DNA of 44,945 bases from DASRAA01 sp036512955. GTDB taxonomy: Bacteria; Acidobacteriota; Terriglobia; Terriglobales; Acidobacteriaceae. Of this stretch, positions 42,310 through 44,945 are shown in pieces. Each line of letters starts with the position of its first letter. Position 1 is the first letter of the stretch. The stretch covers positions 1-44,945 of the forward strand of contig DATBZX010000066.1 in NCBI GenBank assembly GCA_036512955.1, read 5' to 3'. Below the pieces are notes generated by a model. That model made no database searches. It saw only the letters and a list, made by a program, of their open reading frames with translations, and had not been told where the DNA came from. Both the position numbers and the translations under genes were made by a program.

Positions 42310-42415
42310 GGTACATCGGGCTGCCAGACGCGTATACCGACCCAGAAATTGCTTAGCAACACAAGGCCGGCCTCTTCTCCCGGCCATAGCTTCGGGTCGC
42401 GTTGGCCATTCCCTG

Positions 42416-42421
42416 TATACT
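42416..42421 (+). promoter_or_regulatory. Putative -10 box of the small secreted protein gene
   Basis: TATACT lies 36 nt before the ATG at 42458, leaving room for a normal leader with the Shine-Dalgarno AGAGGAA. Confidence 0.4.
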
Positions 42422-42457
42422 TCACAGCATCATTTCGGTCGTCCAAGAGGAACAACT

Positions 42458-42799
42458 ATGAAGAAATGTTTGATCGCCTTTTTGTGTTTGGTCACAATGG
42501 CTGCGATCTCCGCCTCTGCGCAAAGCGCAAACCAGGAGTTCCAGATGGCCAGGGTTGTCTCCATTGACAAAGTCCCTGCAGACGCCCAGCATCCCGAAAA
42601 CGCGGATCGCTACAAGATCTCGATGCGCCTGGGGGATACGGTCTACTCTTGCCACGCCAGCGCGCCTGCATCAGTTTTTATTGACTGGAGTCCTGGGAAG
42701 GAATTCCCCGCCCAACTCAACGGCAAGGTGTTGCAGGTGAAGAATAAAGATGGACAGCTCGTGGAAATGACTGTTGTCGGGAAAAAGACTCCAAAGTAG
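42458..42799 (+). CDS. Small secreted protein of unknown function
   Basis: A 113-residue protein with a signal peptide (about 1-22, ending SASAQ) and a compact domain rich in beta strands, with two notable pieces: VVSIDKVPADAQHPENADRYKI and a Cys in TVYSCHAS. The end is GQLVEMTVVGKKTPK, so an OB- or SH3-like small barrel is plausible, but no family is recognised. The ATG follows AAGAGGAACAACT. The frame is also open upstream to 42281 through the repeat, but that part is not likely to be coding. It stands alone between bshB1 and the convergent O-methyltransferase. Confidence 0.7.
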   Translation: MKKCLIAFLCLVTMAAISASAQSANQEFQMARVVSIDKVPADAQHPENADRYKISMRLGDTVYSCHASAPASVFIDWSPGKEFPAQLNGKVLQVKNKDGQLVEMTVVGKKTPK

Positions 42800-42884
42800 A
42801 AGCGCATCGCGAGCCACAATTCTAAAGGTGTATGACCTGCGGTCGATACCAGTACAGTCGATTTGAACGCAGTTTTCAAAATTC

Positions 42885-42956
42885 CCAGTTTCGAGTTTCA
42901 AGAATCGGCGTAGGCGTCCCAATCTCAACTCGAAGCTTGAAACTGGAAACTCGAAA
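42885..42956. repeat. Inverted heptamer arrays
   Basis: Left arm CCAGTTTCGAGTTTCAAG (42885-42902) and right arm units CTTGAAA, CTGGAAA, CTCGAAA (42936-42956) run in strict 7-nt steps and are complementary to each other, except that the right arm has one more unit. The last unit abuts the stop codon of the O-methyltransferase gene. Confidence 0.75.
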
Positions 42957-43610
42957 CTATGTTCTCATCGCCACCGTCACCCCATCCCGAAGCGGAATGA
43001 TCGTCGTGTACCAATCGGGCGACCCGTACACCAGTTCATTGAACTCCACGATGGCGCGCGTGTTTTTGTCGGGCTCTTGCTCTGGTTTGAAATCAGGATT
43101 ACCGGCGGCGTAGCTTACGTCTCCGCGCCAAAGCGTGTTATCCGTTACGAACAGCCCACCGCGCCGCACCCGCTCCGGAACCATGCGCGCCGCCCGCGGA
43201 TAGTCGTGCTTGTCGATGTCCAGGAACAGAATGTCGAACTGCTCCTTGCGCTCGGACAGCACTTCCAGCGCGTCGCCTACATGCACCTCGATGCGATCAG
43301 CCATGCCAGCCTGCGTGAAGTAACGTCGTGCCTCGTCCGCATTCTTGCGGCTGCCATCGGTGTAGTGCACCTTGCCGCCCTCGCCCACCGCCATGGCCCA
43401 CCAGATAGTCGAGTAGCCCACCGCCGATCCCATCTCGAACACCGACTTCGCGCCTATCAGCCGCGCATACTGATAGAATAGGCGTCCAACTGCCGCCCCC
43501 ACGATGGGAATGTCACGCTCTTTTGCCTGCCGCTCGATCTCCTGCAGCGTGGCGCTGCGCTCCGGCAGCATGGCATAGAGGTAGTTTTCAACTCTAGGAT
43601 CAGTGATCAT
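42957..43610 (-). CDS. O-methyltransferase (caffeoyl-CoA OMT-like)
   Basis: A 217-residue class I methyltransferase of the Methyltransf_3 family. Motif I is VFEMGSAVGYST, the acidic strand end is YTDGSRKNADEA, and the metal-binding/catalytic acid region is LFLDIDKHDYP, with FVTDNTLWRGDV for the divalent-metal loop. Members methylate catechols or related small phenolics with Mg2+. The natural substrate is unknown. The start at 43610 is the first ATG in frame; no strong Shine-Dalgarno is seen because the upstream DNA is a heptamer array. Confidence 0.88.
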   Translation of the reverse strand: MITDPRVENYLYAMLPERSATLQEIERQAKERDIPIVGAAVGRLFYQYARLIGAKSVFEMGSAVGYSTIWWAMAVGEGGKVHYTDGSRKNADEARRYFTQAGMADRIEVHVGDALEVLSERKEQFDILFLDIDKHDYPRAARMVPERVRRGGLFVTDNTLWRGDVSYAAGNPDFKPEQEPDKNTRAIVEFNELVYGSPDWYTTIIPLRDGVTVAMRT

Positions 43611-43614
43611 GTGG

Positions 43615-43670
43615 GCTTTTCGCTTTTCGCTTTTCGCTAAGTGCTAGTTGCTAGTTGCTAATCGCTTCCC
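43615..43670. repeat. Heptamer array GCTNNNN, eight units
   Basis: Eight consecutive 7-nt units all begin with GCT: GCTTTTC three times, GCTAAGT, GCTAGTT twice, GCTAATC and GCTTCCC. They fill nearly the whole gap between the hydrolase stop and the O-methyltransferase start. Confidence 0.82.
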
Positions 43671-44380
43671 TACTCCAACGTCTGCCCCGCCTGCATCTCC
43701 ACCACCACCGGCCCGTCTGGTCCCAAGAGCGCTCTGAGATGCACCGGCCGTCCTACCAGCGGAGGAAACGTTCCATAGTGCATGGGAATGACGAATTTCG
43801 GTTGCAGCAATCTACACGCATATGCCGCTTCGCGCGGACTCATCACGAAGTGATCGCCAATCGGCAGAAGCGCGATCTCAGGCGCATACAATTCGCGAAT
43901 GATCGCCATGTCGCCGAACACGGCCGTGTCGCCCGCGTGATACAACTTCACGCCGCCCGGCAGTTCCAAAACGTAGCCGACGGCTTCGCCACCATAAACA
44001 ATGCTGCCGTCATCCTCCATGATCCCGCACGAGTGATCGGCATGCACCATGGTGACCTTTACCCCGTCCACCACCTGCGTGCCTCCCTTGTTCATGGGCG
44101 CGATTGCCTGCACACCCTTTTTCTGCATCCACATACACAGCTCAAAGATTCCGACCACGATGGACTTGTGCTGCTTGGCAATCTTCACCGCGTCGGCGAT
44201 GTGGTCAAAGTGACCATGCGTGCAGATCAACACGTCCGCCTTCTTCACGTCCTTCTCGCCCTGCGGGCAAAGCGGGTTCTCCATCACCCACGGATCCACG
44301 TACACCGTCTTGCCTTCCGTAGTCTCAATGCGAAACGTGGAGTGGCCGAGCCAGGTCAAACGGTTCCCTTGCAGATTCAT
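43670..44380 (-). CDS. UPF0173 metal-dependent hydrolase
   Basis: A 236-residue metallo-beta-lactamase-fold protein. It has the HxHxDH motif in ICTHGHFDHIAD, a later histidine in VTMVHADHS, an Asp in YHAGDTAVFGDM, and FVIPMHYGTFP with the final His. The first strand, NRLTWLGHSTFRIE, is standard for the UPF0173 (YtkL-like) group. The reaction is unknown. The ATG at 44380 follows GAGGGAATT; the frame is open further upstream to 44443. It is in the same direction as the O-methyltransferase after it and the rhodanese before it. Confidence 0.88.
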   Translation of the reverse strand: MNLQGNRLTWLGHSTFRIETTEGKTVYVDPWVMENPLCPQGEKDVKKADVLICTHGHFDHIADAVKIAKQHKSIVVGIFELCMWMQKKGVQAIAPMNKGGTQVVDGVKVTMVHADHSCGIMEDDGSIVYGGEAVGYVLELPGGVKLYHAGDTAVFGDMAIIRELYAPEIALLPIGDHFVMSPREAAYACRLLQPKFVIPMHYGTFPPLVGRPVHLRALLGPDGPVVVEMQAGQTLE

Positions 44381-44418
44381 AATTCCCTCGTGCGTTGTCA
44401 AACAATAATTGCCTATGA

Positions 44419-44775
44419 TTACCCGCCCTGCGACTGCACCCAACCGCGATATCCGCCGGAGAGCGAGATTACGTTGTTGAATCCCATGCTCTTGAGACTA
44501 AGCGCGGCCAGTGCCGAGCGGAAGCCACCGGCGCAGTACAAAATTATCGTGCGGTCCTTGTCAGTCGTGACCTGATCGATGTCGCGTTCCAGAATTCCGC
44601 GCGGCATCACGACCGCACCCGTGATGGTGCCTTTGGCGTGCTCGTCCGGCTCGCGCACATCGATGAGCGTAAAGTCCTCCCCGGCCTGCTGCATGCGGAG
44701 TAGATCGCCCGGGCCGATCTCCCGAATCTGGCGCTTCGCCTCATCCACAATCTGCTTAAACTCGGGCAACGGCAT
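44419..44775 (-). CDS. Single-domain rhodanese-like protein
   Basis: A 118-residue rhodanese domain with an N-terminal helix, then LIDVREPDEHAKGTITGAV and the active loop YCAGGFRSALAA. The Cys in CAGGFR is the persulfide-forming residue. It would carry sulfane sulfur in thiosulfate metabolism or sulfur transfer. The ATG at 44775 follows GGAAGGAGAGCGTGA. It is upstream of the UPF0173 gene with a 38-bp gap and may be co-transcribed. Confidence 0.9.
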   Translation of the reverse strand: MPLPEFKQIVDEAKRQIREIGPGDLLRMQQAGEDFTLIDVREPDEHAKGTITGAVVMPRGILERDIDQVTTDKDRTIILYCAGGFRSALAALSLKSMGFNNVISLSGGYRGWVQSQGG

Positions 44776-44921
44776 TCACGCTCTCCTTCCGGGCGCTATG
44801 ATTCCACTCGCGAGAAGAATTCTATTGGTTGCTGGGACCCCCTGCAACCGCTGGCCCTGACATACGGTAAACCTGCGTGGATTGCGCTCTCCAGGTAATA
44901 TCCACATCGCTCACTGCTATC

Positions 44922-44945
44922 ATGAAGGTCGAGCTCCAGCTTGAT
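44922..44945 (+). CDS. Possible 5' end of a gene
   Basis: An ATG at 44922 opens MKVELQLD to the window edge. TGCTATCAT immediately before and overlapping it could instead be an extended -10 box. Too short to assign. Confidence 0.2.

Noticed and set aside
42281..42457. Upstream extension of the small secreted protein
   Set aside because: It would translate the palindromic repeat and remove the signal peptide from the N-terminus; the ATG at 42458 has a strong Shine-Dalgarno.
1..44945. A defence, secondary-metabolite or phage island
   Set aside because: No integrase, transposase, restriction, toxin-antitoxin, NRPS/PKS or phage structural gene is recognisable; gene content is ordinary apart from the repeats.

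Overview
The window looks like a piece of a GC-rich chromosome from an Acidobacteriota bacterium, probably Terriglobia/Terriglobales (Koribacter-like). This rests on overall protein style (a membrane-anchored Ser/Thr kinase with a poly-helical C-terminus, many YVTN/TolB-type propellers, DUF4097, TPR proteins, BshB1) and on intergenic DNA crowded with palindromic repeats. It is inference: there is no rRNA gene here. It is a chromosomal housekeeping/accessory mosaic. I see no phage, transposase, CRISPR array, tRNA or defence island.

Layout. 1-3.8 kb: the end of an unidentified gene, then tolB-pal-cpoB (outer-membrane constriction). 3.9-7.6 kb: an MFS exporter divergent from ppx/gppA, which overlaps sixA tail to tail. 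7.7-10.4 kb: a 904-residue receptor-like Ser/Thr kinase. 10.5-12 kb: an orphan nuoB and an NAD(P)-binding oxidoreductase. 12.1-15 kb: a membrane GT39-like and a GT2 glycosyltransferase that overlap, then a secreted DUF4097 protein. 15.2-17.7 kb: a methyltransferase, a tiny zinc-ribbon protein and an APC permease coupled to it. 17.7-18.4 kb: gene-free repeat DNA. 18.4-23.4 kb: a Kelch-like secreted protein, leuS, nfo. 23.8-26.6 kb: aroF coupled to a propeller lipoprotein, then a bacilliredoxin. 26.7-35.6 kb: murB, fur-amidase, a penicillin-acylase-type hydrolase, a second propeller lipoprotein, and a fused homocysteine methyltransferase/MTHFR. 35.6-40.1 kb: a secreted M20 amidohydrolase, xseB, a degenerate receiver, a 740-residue TPR protein. 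40.4-42.2 kb: ispA, a 50-residue ORF and bshB1 as one operon. 42.4-44.8 kb: a small secreted protein, an O-methyltransferase, a UPF0173 hydrolase, a rhodanese.

How genes fit together. The Tol-Pal periplasmic half is complete, but TolQRA are not adjacent. BshB1 and the CGC bacilliredoxin sit 15 kb apart and together argue for a bacillithiol thiol system. Ppx and SixA form a polyphosphate/phospho-signalling pair. The two glycosyltransferases resemble a polyprenyl-phosphate-sugar synthase plus its membrane transferase.

Most unusual signal. The non-coding DNA carries several families of structured repeats: (i) a triple-hairpin element with covarying central stems; (ii) a two-hairpin element lying between convergent genes in opposite orientations; (iii) a 90-bp tandem hairpin pair with a compensatory base change; (iv) arrays with strict 7-nt periodicity; (v) 29-bp AT-rich repeats; (vi) a palindromic unit that appears to sit in frame inside leuS and to encode part of the protein. 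A second pattern is a -10-like hexamer 9-13 nt before the start codon of several genes without a Shine-Dalgarno, suggesting leaderless or near-leaderless mRNAs.
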